From positions 87,466 through 151,465 of the forward strand of contig NZ_AFHI01000072.1 of NCBI RefSeq assembly GCF_000217935.1: a stretch of DNA of 64,000 nucleotides, in the 5' to 3' direction. The notes beneath the pieces are model-generated. The model made no database searches. It was not told where the DNA came from and saw only the letters and a program-made list of their open reading frames with translations. The position numbers were made by a program, and so were the translations under genes. This document shows, piece after piece, positions 16,208 to 25,130 of the stretch; positions within the stretch are counted from its first letter, which is position 1, and every line of letters begins with the position of its first letter. The DNA is from Rheinheimera sp. A13L (GTDB lineage Bacteria; Pseudomonadota; Gammaproteobacteria; Enterobacterales; Alteromonadaceae).

Positions 16208-18541
16208 TTAAAACTGCCAGGACAGACTCAGGCGGACATCCCGACCCGGCTCTTTGTGACTGGCAAAGCCTTCCCAGATATCGCTGTAGTCAGCAAAACT
16301 GGAATGATCCCGATAGGCCTTATCAAAGGCATTTTTAACCATCAGACGCAGTCTGATATCGTCGTTAAAATCATAGTTGGCGTAAAAGTCATGCAGGATA
16401 TAACCTGGCTTGCGTAGTGTTACCACCTCACTGATGTCGCCACTGCTCACCGCATTGTGCAGGGCGACTATACCGTCCAGCTCCTGAATATGAGTAAAGA
16501 ACCAGCCGATTTCCAGGCTTTCCAGCAAGCTGTAGCTAACGTCCAGGCTAAAGGTATCACCACGGGAGTTGCCTATAGCGCGCTGTTCGTAGCCTTCGAT
16601 CTTAATACCATCATAAACAAGTGGCTGACCATTGACTAAGGCCGGGGCCTGTAGCTTGGCAATATCAAAGGCGTTGAATTGTGCACTGTAGGCTGCCAGA
16701 TTAACGATAGGGGCACCATTGGCGTCGAACGCATTGGTGGCCACATTAGGTTGGTAGTTGTACAACTCGCTGTTGTTATGCACATAGCTGGCGACAATAC
16801 GCAGATCATCTTTTAGGTAACCAAGCTTTAGTTCTACGCCGTCTGATTTAATGTCGCCAATATTACGCACGTTGGTACCACCAACCTCGAGGTTCATGGC
16901 ATCGTGCAGAGTAGACTGGTAGGCTGCAATCTTGAACATCAGGCCGTCCTGATTATATTCCAGGCCTACTTCGGTATTCTCCGCCTCTTCTGCCACAACA
17001 TCAGGTTCGACACCGTTATAGTCGATGGTAAAGGTGTCGCCCACTTCTTTACCACGCAGCGCCTCTGCATAACCGGCAGTGAATTTCCAGTCTGGAGTCA
17101 GTTGCCAGGCCAGACCTATATTGGCACTGACACCGTCACTCTTGACTTCGATAGCCTCAGAGCTACGACTGAGGTAACTAAAGGTGCCATCCGGCCCAAC
17201 GACCCGACCAACAGGAGTCAGGCTGTCAAAGTCGGCAACGACGAAAAAGCCGGCTTGAGCCACTTGCGGGAACTGTGCGGCAACGGCAGCAAAATTAGCC
17301 TGGTTCTCTGCATAAAACTTATGTGTCGTGTTCAGACTGTAGTCGTCATAGCGCAAACCAAAGCTAAGCAGCAGAGTATCAGTGATATCCCAGTGATTCT
17401 GGGCATAGATACCCAGGACTTCGCCTGTTTCTTCAGCGTTCAACGGCTTCCCCAGGGTACCGGCTGAAGAACGTTGGTCGCGGTATTCCACGCCAACAGT
17501 GAGCGCATGGGCCCCCAAATCCAGGGTATTGCGGATATCGCCGCCCTGGGTCTCGATTTGTCCCTGGTAAGGGTGCCAGGCGCGATTACCTTTCACCAGC
17601 AGTGATTGCTCTGTATCGTACAGGGTGACAGCCAGATCCAGCAGATCCCCCTGATGAATGCCATAGTTGAACACTGTAGTGTTGCGTTCAGTTGCAATAG
17701 GATAGATAGGGTTACTTGGTGAAATCGGGAAATTAGGCTTGGAAGGGAAGCTCCCCTCTTCTTCGCGTGTTTCGTAGCTCAGAGACAGGTACTGACCATG
17801 GCTTAATTCACCGCTTAGTTTGATAAAATCCAGTTCCTGCCCGGTTTCGGTCGTTTGACGTACAGTATTGCCAGCTGCATCGGTAAATTCGTAAGCAATT
17901 TCGTTGCCGTCACCGTCTTTGTAGCTGTCGCTGTCTATTTTTACGTGGGAAGCCAGAATGCTCCAATTGTCACCGATACGGCCGTAACCTGTTGCACTGT
18001 ATTTGTCAAAATTATTGGTACCACCGCCAATTTTCAGCATGCCGCCAAAACGCTCATCCTTGCCCAACAGATCATTGGCGTCTTTGGTCTTAAACCGGAT
18101 AGCACCGCCAATGGCCCCTGAACCGGCGGTCGCTTCACCTGCACCAGCCTGTACCTCAACGCTTTTAAGCAGCTCTGGTTCAATAGACAGTCGGCCAATA
18201 TGGTGAAACAAGGTGCCGGTTTGAGGCGCGCCATCAACAGTGACGTTAAGCATAGTGTCTTCAAAGCCACGAATGTATACCAACTGGGTGATACCCAGAC
18301 CGCCACCACCTACAGTGACCGAAGGTTCAAGGCGGAATATGTCACTTAAGTCATTGGCCTGAATTTTGGCAATATCATCGGCAGTCACCTCAAAATTAGT
18401 AGCCGCACCTACCACAGAAATTTTCTCAATTTTCTGATGGTCCGCTGCTTGTTCTGCGTTTTGCGCTAAAGCAGAGTTGCTGAGCAGCGCCAGAGAAATG
18501 GCCAGCGGCAAAGCCGCAAGTTTTTTGCTTGTGTATTCCAT
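16208..18541 (-). CDS. TonB-dependent outer-membrane receptor, probably for the locus siderophore
   Basis: A 777-residue receptor that imports a ferric siderophore across the outer membrane using TonB energy. The signal peptide is about residues 1-27 (LAISLALLSNSALAQ). A TonB-box-like EKISVVGAA follows, then the plug domain (LVYIRGFEDTMLNVTVDGAP; AGAGEATAGSGAIGGAIRF). The remainder is a beta-barrel ending in DVRLSLSWQF with the C-terminal Phe typical of outer-membrane proteins. I chose the ATG at 18541 because AGGAAA lies about nine bases upstream; a TTG two codons earlier is possible. A Fur box lies just upstream, and the divergent MATE gene opens the biosynthetic locus. Binding of ferric petrobactin is inferred from location. 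Confidence 0.9.
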   Translation of the reverse strand: MEYTSKKLAALPLAISLALLSNSALAQNAEQAADHQKIEKISVVGAATNFEVTADDIAKIQANDLSDIFRLEPSVTVGGGGLGITQLVYIRGFEDTMLNVTVDGAPQTGTLFHHIGRLSIEPELLKSVEVQAGAGEATAGSGAIGGAIRFKTKDANDLLGKDERFGGMLKIGGGTNNFDKYSATGYGRIGDNWSILASHVKIDSDSYKDGDGNEIAYEFTDAAGNTVRQTTETGQELDFIKLSGELSHGQYLSLSYETREEEGSFPSKPNFPISPSNPIYPIATERNTTVFNYGIHQGDLLDLAVTLYDTEQSLLVKGNRAWHPYQGQIETQGGDIRNTLDLGAHALTVGVEYRDQRSSAGTLGKPLNAEETGEVLGIYAQNHWDITDTLLLSFGLRYDDYSLNTTHKFYAENQANFAAVAAQFPQVAQAGFFVVADFDSLTPVGRVVGPDGTFSYLSRSSEAIEVKSDGVSANIGLAWQLTPDWKFTAGYAEALRGKEVGDTFTIDYNGVEPDVVAEEAENTEVGLEYNQDGLMFKIAAYQSTLHDAMNLEVGGTNVRNIGDIKSDGVELKLGYLKDDLRIVASYVHNNSELYNYQPNVATNAFDANGAPIVNLAAYSAQFNAFDIAKLQAPALVNGQPLVYDGIKIEGYEQRAIGNSRGDTFSLDVSYSLLESLEIGWFFTHIQELDGIVALHNAVSSGDISEVVTLRKPGYILHDFYANYDFNDDIRLRLMVKNAFDKAYRDHSSFADYSDIWEGFASHKEPGRDVRLSLSWQF

Positions 18542-18569
18542 TGGCAATAGATTTCCTGTGCTATATCAT

Positions 18570-18590
18570 AAATGATAATGGTTGTTATTT
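18570..18590. promoter_or_regulatory. Fur box between receptor and exporter genes
   Basis: AAATGATAATGGTTGTTATTT contains the half-site TGATAAT exactly, with a degenerate mirror half (GTTGTTA). It sits about 30 bases upstream of the receptor ATG and about 110 bases upstream of the divergent MATE gene. Iron-dependent repression is expected. Confidence 0.75.
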
Positions 18591-18695
18591 GCAGTGGCAT
18601 TATAGGAATCGGCTACGTAAAGGGAATAAAATTTACAATTGTTACATTTTCGTCAGCAAAAATTGATTATTGATTGGTATAGGGAAAGCGCATAA

Positions 18696-20069
18696 ATGAT
18701 GAAATCACGCCACAGCAACCCAGCTCTTGAAGGTCCCATACTGCGTACTTTTTTTTACTATGTATTCCCTTCTATGATCGGCCTGGTGGCCCTCACCACT
18801 GCTAATCTGGTGGATGGCATATTTGTGGGGCATCACGTAGGAGCCGAAGCACTGGCAGCCATTAGTTTGTTGCTGCCCTATTTCAGCTTGCTGATAGCCA
18901 TTTCTTTGATGTTGGCAATAGGTGGTGCCGTTACTGTTGGTAAATATCTTGGGCAAAACGATAGTGCTATGGCTTCAGCACTGTTTAGCAAGGTAATGAT
19001 GGTTACCCTGCTGCTGAACAGCCTCTTTGCTATCGCCAGTTACCTGGCTGAACCCTGGCTATTGTGGTTACTCAAGGCCCCACTTGAGGTGCAGCCCCTG
19101 ATGCAGGAATATCTGGCGGTGATCCGCTGGGTATTGATCGGGCAGTTGAGCACTATGGTGCTGTATTATTTTGTGCGTATGGACGGTCATCCCGTATTGG
19201 GTACACTGGCACTGCTGGCAGGGGCTCTGACCAACATTCTTTTTGATGCTCTGTTCATTGTGCACTTGCAAATGGGATTGGCTGGGGCGGCTTATGGCAC
19301 GGCAATAGCTCAGTTGTTACAATGTGCAGTGCTGTCCACCTGGTTCTTCAGTCAACGTCGACGTCTTCGTTTTTCGTGGTATCAGCAAAACTGGCGAAGG
19401 CTGTGGCAAACTGCCTACAACGGCTTTTCTGAGTTGATCAATGAACTCTCTGTAGGTCTGTTATTCCTGTTGCTTAACTGGTTACTTGTGATGCAGTTAG
19501 GTACAGAAGGGGTGGCAGCATTCAGCGTGGTAAACTATCTGATGTTCCTCAGTGTCATGCTCAGTTATGGGGTGGCCGACGCCCTGCACCTGTTAGTCAG
19601 CCAGAATTATGGTGCCGGCAAAAGGCATAGGATCAGTCAGTTCCTGAATCTGTCTTTGCTGACCGCCTGCATATTGGGCAGCCTGTTGGCAGTCGCTTTG
19701 GCTTTTGCACAAAGTACTGTAGTCAATTGGTTTCTGGATGCTGGTGCAGAAACTGTCGCTCAGCTGTCAGGCGATATTATGTTGCTGATTTGGCCGCTGT
19801 TTCTGGTGAATGGCTGTAATATATTATTGAGTTGTTATCTTACGGCAGTACATCAACCCGGTGTATCAGCCACTCTGGCTTCTTGTCGTAGCATAGTATT
19901 GCCGGGCACAATGTTATTGCTATTTTACGCTTTGTTTTATCATTCATCAGTGTTCGACCCAGCCCCGGCTGACTGGTTATTCCTTATTGGGTTACCTGTG
20001 GCTGAATGGCTTTCCTTCCTGCTGGCCATGACTTACGTCTGGCGTTTTCGACCTGCACGCTTGCTCTGA
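18696..20069 (+). CDS. MATE family efflux transporter, probable siderophore exporter
   Basis: A 457-residue membrane protein with about 12 hydrophobic segments. MATE-type features include FPSMIGLVALTTANLVDGIFVGHHVGAEALAA at residues 17-48 and the repeat-related NGFSELINELSVGLLFLLLN near the start of the second half. MATE proteins export drugs or metabolites by cation antiport. It is divergent from the Fur-controlled receptor gene and directly upstream of the siderophore synthetase genes, so export of the new siderophore is likely. That is inference from context. The start is ATG-ATG, with AGGGA about 11 bases upstream. Confidence 0.88.
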   Translation: MMKSRHSNPALEGPILRTFFYYVFPSMIGLVALTTANLVDGIFVGHHVGAEALAAISLLLPYFSLLIAISLMLAIGGAVTVGKYLGQNDSAMASALFSKVMMVTLLLNSLFAIASYLAEPWLLWLLKAPLEVQPLMQEYLAVIRWVLIGQLSTMVLYYFVRMDGHPVLGTLALLAGALTNILFDALFIVHLQMGLAGAAYGTAIAQLLQCAVLSTWFFSQRRRLRFSWYQQNWRRLWQTAYNGFSELINELSVGLLFLLLNWLLVMQLGTEGVAAFSVVNYLMFLSVMLSYGVADALHLLVSQNYGAGKRHRISQFLNLSLLTACILGSLLAVALAFAQSTVVNWFLDAGAETVAQLSGDIMLLIWPLFLVNGCNILLSCYLTAVHQPGVSATLASCRSIVLPGTMLLLFYALFYHSSVFDPAPADWLFLIGLPVAEWLSFLLAMTYVWRFRPARLL

Positions 20070-20097
20070 AATGTAACAAATGTAAATTTAATTGCAA

Positions 20098-20116
20098 GAT
20101 GATAACAATTATCATT
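20098..20116. promoter_or_regulatory. Fur box upstream of the siderophore synthesis operon
   Basis: GATGATAACAATTATCATT contains the palindrome TGATAA-CAA-TTATCA, a near-ideal Fur half-site pair. It lies 48 bases upstream of the asbA start and just after the MATE stop, so the synthesis genes should have their own iron-repressed promoter. Confidence 0.85.
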
Positions 20117-20163
20117 AACATATTGAGGAGTTCAGCAACGAGCGCAAGCTTCAGGAGTTATGC

Positions 20164-22032
20164 ATGGCATTTCAAGCCAGGCAAGTGGCAGATAATGCTT
20201 CCTTTCAGGCGTTTGTTAACGCTTATCTCAGAGAAATTCAGCCCGGTGTCTGGCATTCAGCTGCCCTATGGCAAAGATGTACCGGACTGGAAACAGACGC
20301 ACAGAGCCAGTACATCACAGAATTACAATTAGCAAAAACCGGACAAAGTCTGGCTATTGCAGTAGCTTATCGCTCGCTGGTCGGCAGACACAGGCTGATC
20401 GCTTGTTATCAGTTACAAGCTGGCAGTCTGGACTGGCAACCTATTGATTCTGTATCGGCCATTATGTTGCTTATTCAGGACATCTATGCCGCCCCTGCAG
20501 GCCAGACAGCAGTCAGTGATCAACAACTGGAACTGACAGCCCGCACTCTGGAAAGTCACCAGGTCATGGCGCACTACCTGCAGGCAAGGTATGACGATCC
20601 TGCCCTGCACAGCACGCGTTTTATCGACTCTGAGCAGTCGATCCTATTTGGACACTGGCTGCATCCAACCCCCAAATCCCGTCAGGGCATGCATCGTTGG
20701 CAGCACACGCTTTATGCCCCTGAGCTGAAAGGACGCTTTAAGTTACACTTTTTCGCTGCTGCAGCGGATTTGGTGATACAAAATTCGGTGTTAGCGCAAA
20801 GCGCTGAACAAATAGTGGCCGACATCGCCAGCCGTGAAACCGACAAGGATCAACGTCAATATGCTGAACTGCTTCGTGCTCAGGGTAAAGTGTTGTTGGC
20901 CGTTCACCCGTTACAGGCACAATGGCTAGTTAATCAGGACCATATTCAACAACTGATTGCCGCACATAAACTGGTTGACATCGGGCCATTGGGGCCGCTG
21001 TTTACACCCACTTCGTCTGTGCGTACCTTGTATTGTGACGAGCTGAGTTACATGGTGAAGGTTTCCATTCCGGTCAGGATCACCAATTCTTTACGTATTA
21101 ACTTGCACTACGAGCTTGAAGCCGGCGTGACATTGGCCAGGCTAATGACAGCCAACGGCTTTAGTCAGTGTCATGCTGATTTCCGTCTTATTCGTGATCC
21201 TGCTTACTTGTCACTGGCAATGCCACAGCAACAGGAGAGCGGTTTTGAATTTATCATCCGGGATAATCCGTTTTGTCAGCAAGCATCCGACACAGGGGGG
21301 GCTGGTGTCCAGTCGTTGGCAGCCTTACTACAGGAACCGCTTCAGCCAGCAGAGCTATCCAGACTGGCCAAAATCATTACTCAGTTAAGCAAAAAACAGG
21401 GGACATCGCTGCAGCAAACCAGCATGGACTGGTTTACGCGCTACTGGCAATGCGCCATAGCACCAGCCATTCAATTGTTTGATCAATTCGGTATTGCGCT
21501 CGAAGCACACCAGCAAAACTCACTACTGGAATTAAGTCATGGTTATCCGGCAGTTTATTACTACCGCGACAATCAGGGCTATTATCTGGCCGAATCTCAT
21601 CGGGCTGAGTTGATCGACCTCGAACCTGGTCTGGAACACTGTCCGAAGCTGTTTTACCCCGACACAGAGATTTTTGATCGGTTCAGTTATTATTTGATCA
21701 TCAATCAGTTGTTTGCTGTGATCAACCGCTTTGGTCTGGATGGCCTGTTGTCTGAAGCTGTATTATTGGGAGAGACACGCAACAAATTGCTCAGCCTGTT
21801 GCCCCGCATGTCAATCCGCGGCAGTGCTTTGATTGAGTCTATGCTGTACCGCAAGACGATTCCCTGTAAAGGCAATCTGCTGACCAGAGTCGGGGACGTC
21901 GACGAATTGCAGGCTGATAACGAACTCGCTGTTTACACCCGGATAACCAATCCTTTGTACACTGGGGCCAAGCTGTCCCGCCATGCCGACACTATCCGGA
22001 ACGAAGCAGAGGTGGCGCTTGAGTCTGCCTGA
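20164..22032 (+). CDS. asbA: NRPS-independent siderophore synthetase, petrobactin AsbA-like
   Basis: A 622-residue IucA/IucC-family enzyme. Such enzymes adenylate citrate carboxylates and couple them to amines. In petrobactin synthesis AsbA joins citrate to spermidine units. The ATP-binding motif is GHWLHPTPKSRQGM near residue 161 (HPxxKxRxG). Later segments are SSVRTLYCDELSYMVKVSIP, with substrate-contact SSVRT, and FGIALEAHQQNSLLEL, which carries the family HxQN. A clear AGGAG ribosome site precedes the ATG. It overlaps the next synthetase gene. Assignment to AsbA over another NIS enzyme rests mainly on the asbBCDEF genes that follow. Confidence 0.85.
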   Translation: MAFQARQVADNASFQAFVNAYLREIQPGVWHSAALWQRCTGLETDAQSQYITELQLAKTGQSLAIAVAYRSLVGRHRLIACYQLQAGSLDWQPIDSVSAIMLLIQDIYAAPAGQTAVSDQQLELTARTLESHQVMAHYLQARYDDPALHSTRFIDSEQSILFGHWLHPTPKSRQGMHRWQHTLYAPELKGRFKLHFFAAAADLVIQNSVLAQSAEQIVADIASRETDKDQRQYAELLRAQGKVLLAVHPLQAQWLVNQDHIQQLIAAHKLVDIGPLGPLFTPTSSVRTLYCDELSYMVKVSIPVRITNSLRINLHYELEAGVTLARLMTANGFSQCHADFRLIRDPAYLSLAMPQQQESGFEFIIRDNPFCQQASDTGGAGVQSLAALLQEPLQPAELSRLAKIITQLSKKQGTSLQQTSMDWFTRYWQCAIAPAIQLFDQFGIALEAHQQNSLLELSHGYPAVYYYRDNQGYYLAESHRAELIDLEPGLEHCPKLFYPDTEIFDRFSYYLIINQLFAVINRFGLDGLLSEAVLLGETRNKLLSLLPRMSIRGSALIESMLYRKTIPCKGNLLTRVGDVDELQADNELAVYTRITNPLYTGAKLSRHADTIRNEAEVALESA

Positions 22033-23830
22033 GTCTGTTGCGCCGGAGCAATCGATTTGCAGCCATCAGGCGCGATCCGGCTGCCCTCATCGTGCCCGGG
22101 TTATACGGCAACTCGTGGAGGCAGCACTATTTGAGCGGGTGTTGCCCTACCAGTACGATGGGAGTTGGTTTACTTTTCGTGCCGGTGCCCAGGCTTATCG
22201 TGCCAGGGGGAAACTGTCTGGCTTTGGCCGGGTGCGTCTGGCAGAGAAAGATATCTGGCAACTCAATGGCGGGCTGCAACATTCTGTGGATTTAGCCTCG
22301 CTGGTCCAGGCCCTGCCCGCAAGTGCAGGGGTTGGTGAGCGGCTGCTGCAGGAGCTGGAGCAAACCATAGCTTTTTGCCGCTGGAACCAGGAACATCTGA
22401 ACCCGTCAGATAATCGTCGTGGCCTGAGCTATATTGCTCTGGAATCGGCCATCCATGAGGGGCACCCCTATCACCCCTGCTTTAAGTCTCGTACTGGCTT
22501 TAACTTTGCCGACCATGCCCAATTTGGGCCTGAAGCCGGCAACCCATTTCAGCTTTGCTGGCTGGCGGTACAACGGCACTATCTGGCTATTTATCTGGAT
22601 TGCCCTGACGAGCAGGAATTTTGGTTGCGGGAACTGGGCCTGGCTACCTGGCAGCAACTGCAAGACGCCATGGCAGCACAGGACATAGGACTGACAGATT
22701 ACGCCTTGTTGCCGGTACATCCCTGGCAGCTCAAAGCTCTGCAGGCGACCTTACAACAAGCTGTCGCGCAAAAGCATCTGATACCACTGGGTAGCGCCGG
22801 TGATTATTATCAGGCCAGCATTTCATTGCGTACCTTACTCAATGTCAGCCATCCGGATAAAGCGAATATTAAGCTGCCTCTTAATGTGGTGAACAGCTCT
22901 TCACTGCGCACTATTGAGCCTCATTCTGTGGGGACAGCGCCGGTGTTGAGCCAATGGCTACAGAGGTTAATCAATCAGGATCCCTGGTTTTCACAATACA
23001 CCACACTGGACATTCAGCATGAATACGCCGGTATGGTGCTGAAAGACGATGTCACTTGTGAGACTGACACAAAGGCCGAAAATGACTGGTTGCTACAACT
23101 GGCCCCTTCGTTAAGTGTTATTTTTCGCGACAGTCGCGCTATCCATGCCAGCCCCTTCACGGCAACCCCCTTTGTGGCATTGTCTCTGCTGGAAGCTGAT
23201 GGCGACGCATTTATCGCGCCCTGGCTGCAACACTATGGCATTCAGAACTGGGTACGTCGTCTGTTAGAGGTGGTGGTGTTGCCTGTCTGGCACTTGCTGG
23301 TGCGCCATGGCATAGCCCTGGAAACCCATGCACAAAACATGACACTGCTACACGATCATGGCTGGCCGCAAAAGCTGGTGCTGCGCGATTTTCACGAAAG
23401 CCTGGAGTTTGTCTGTGAGTTTCTGGCGGCACCAGAGCAACAACCGCATTTTGCCGCACTGCATCCAGACTATGTCCGGCCAGCACCGGATCGTTATTAC
23501 TGGATGTCTTCTGTCGAAGCGCTACGGGAGCTGCTGGTGGATACCCTCTTTGTCTACAACCTGGCTGAGCTGGCTTATTTACTGGAGCAGCAGTTTGATT
23601 ATCCGGAGTCACGTTTTTGGTTACAGCTGGATGAAGCATTAAGCAGTTACGCGGATACAGCAAAGGACTGGTCGGGCCGTCTGGCACAGCTGGATCTTTA
23701 TCAGGCGCAGATCCAAACGGAATCACTGCTACGCAAAAAACTCAGTGGCCACTCGAACACGGAATTTCACCATACCATACCTAACCCCTTACATCAGATC
23801 CGCCGTGGAGCAAAACATGTTATATATTGA
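21983..23830 (+). CDS. asbB: NRPS-independent siderophore synthetase, petrobactin AsbB-like
   Basis: A second IucA/IucC-family synthetase of about 615 residues. In petrobactin synthesis AsbB completes the molecule by joining further citrate carboxylates to spermidine or dihydroxybenzoyl-spermidine. The nucleotide motif is HEGHPYHPCFKSRTGF (HPxxKxRxG), followed by SSLRTIEPHSVGTAPVL and HGIALETHAQNMTLLHDHG (HAQN). The ATG at 21983 lies 50 bases inside asbA. A TTG at 22019 preceded by AGAGG is an equally good start and would overlap less. Either way translation is likely coupled to asbA. Confidence 0.85.
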   Translation: MPTLSGTKQRWRLSLPESVAPEQSICSHQARSGCPHRARVIRQLVEAALFERVLPYQYDGSWFTFRAGAQAYRARGKLSGFGRVRLAEKDIWQLNGGLQHSVDLASLVQALPASAGVGERLLQELEQTIAFCRWNQEHLNPSDNRRGLSYIALESAIHEGHPYHPCFKSRTGFNFADHAQFGPEAGNPFQLCWLAVQRHYLAIYLDCPDEQEFWLRELGLATWQQLQDAMAAQDIGLTDYALLPVHPWQLKALQATLQQAVAQKHLIPLGSAGDYYQASISLRTLLNVSHPDKANIKLPLNVVNSSSLRTIEPHSVGTAPVLSQWLQRLINQDPWFSQYTTLDIQHEYAGMVLKDDVTCETDTKAENDWLLQLAPSLSVIFRDSRAIHASPFTATPFVALSLLEADGDAFIAPWLQHYGIQNWVRRLLEVVVLPVWHLLVRHGIALETHAQNMTLLHDHGWPQKLVLRDFHESLEFVCEFLAAPEQQPHFAALHPDYVRPAPDRYYWMSSVEALRELLVDTLFVYNLAELAYLLEQQFDYPESRFWLQLDEALSSYADTAKDWSGRLAQLDLYQAQIQTESLLRKKLSGHSNTEFHHTIPNPLHQIRRGAKHVIY

Positions 23831-25115
23831 TGATACCTTCTACGCCAGGCAGACATTAGAACAGCACTTTGCACATTTTGCCGGCATAGAGCAACTACAG
23901 GTGCCTGGTCGCCACATTGCGATCTGTGTGCCAGATACGTTGCAGGGCCTGGCTCTGTGTCTTTACGCCAGAGAACACCAACTGTCAGTGTTGCCTGTTC
24001 ATGCCAGTGCCCCCAGGGCTCTGGCTGAAAATTACGCAGTGAAAGCAGGCTGTGATCTGCTGTTTTATGGCGGTCTCACTAGTCCTGTCAGTCTGCAACC
24101 AGCCGCCAGTGAACCCACTGAAGCCGGATTGATCCAGATGAGCTCAGGCACGACCGGCGCATCAAAATGTATCAAACGCAGCTGGTCAGACATTGCCATA
24201 GAAATCCAGAGTTACTGCCAACATTTCCCCGAGGCCCAGAGCATGACCCCTGTGGTGGCTTGTCCTGTCACCCATTCTTATGGATTAATTTGTGGTGTGC
24301 TGGTCGCACTGGCTCGTGGTCTGGAGCCACGAATTATTACCAATATCAACCCTAAATTTTTACTGAAACAACTTCTGGCTACAGATAAGCCGCTGCTTTA
24401 CACCTCACCCGCTATGCTCAGCACCCTTATGCCGTTTTGGCCCAAAGGCAGTCAGCTGCATGCCGCCATGATCTCCGGCACCTTAATGTCCGAACCGGCA
24501 TTTCAGCGGGTACGGCCTGTGGTCACGCATCTGTTTCAACAATACGGCTGTTCTGAAGTGGGTTGTATCAGCCTGAACAGAGACACGCAAAATGCAATGG
24601 CTGTAGGCAGTATCTTGCCTCACATGCAGGTCAGCGCGGGGAAGCAATACGGTCAGCCTGAGGAAATTTGCGTGAGTCAACGGCAGCAACCTGATGCAGC
24701 ACCTGTTCACACTCAGGATCTGGGATATTTCGCCACAGCAGAGAATGCTGAGTTGCTGTTGCATTTTGTCGCCCGACAGGACGATACCATTATTGTGGCG
24801 GGCATGAATGTCTATCCACAGGACGTCGAAGATGTGGTTCTGTCGCATCCACAGGTACAGGATGCGGTGTTGTTTAAAGTCCCTGATGCACTGGCCGGGC
24901 AACGCGCCTGTTTGCAGTTTTGCTCTGAAGGTGCGCTGAGCGCTGATGAACTGCGGCGCTGGTGCTGTCAACAGCTGGCAGACTGGCAAGTACCACAGCT
25001 GGTGGAATCTGTACCTCAGATTGCGCGTCTGGCAAACGGCAAGATCAATCGTAAACAACTTGCAGCCACCTGGCTGGCGTCACAATCCAGACAGTCAGCG
25101 CTGGTGGCTGAGTAG
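23817..25115 (+). CDS. asbC: Aryl-AMP ligase, petrobactin AsbC-like (3,4-dihydroxybenzoate activation)
   Basis: A 432-residue ANL-superfamily ligase that should adenylate 3,4-dihydroxybenzoate and load it onto the AsbD carrier domain. The motifs are MSSGTTGASKCIKRSW (phosphate loop), YGCSEVGCI, TQDLGYF (ribose-binding Asp), and ANGKINRKQL with the catalytic lysine. I chose the ATG at 23817 because GGAG lies six bases upstream and it overlaps the asbB stop by 14 bases. The longer frame from 23745 would place 24 residues inside asbB. The substrate is inferred from the AsbF homologue in the same operon. Confidence 0.87.
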   Translation: MLYIDDTFYARQTLEQHFAHFAGIEQLQVPGRHIAICVPDTLQGLALCLYAREHQLSVLPVHASAPRALAENYAVKAGCDLLFYGGLTSPVSLQPAASEPTEAGLIQMSSGTTGASKCIKRSWSDIAIEIQSYCQHFPEAQSMTPVVACPVTHSYGLICGVLVALARGLEPRIITNINPKFLLKQLLATDKPLLYTSPAMLSTLMPFWPKGSQLHAAMISGTLMSEPAFQRVRPVVTHLFQQYGCSEVGCISLNRDTQNAMAVGSILPHMQVSAGKQYGQPEEICVSQRQQPDAAPVHTQDLGYFATAENAELLLHFVARQDDTIIVAGMNVYPQDVEDVVLSHPQVQDAVLFKVPDALAGQRACLQFCSEGALSADELRRWCCQQLADWQVPQLVESVPQIARLANGKINRKQLAATWLASQSRQSALVAE

Positions 25116-25130
25116 TAAAGAGAAATCAAT

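Noticed and set aside
23745..23816. Longer start of asbC
   Set aside because: It would add 24 residues encoded within asbB, with no ribosome site. The ATG at 23817 has GGAG at good distance.
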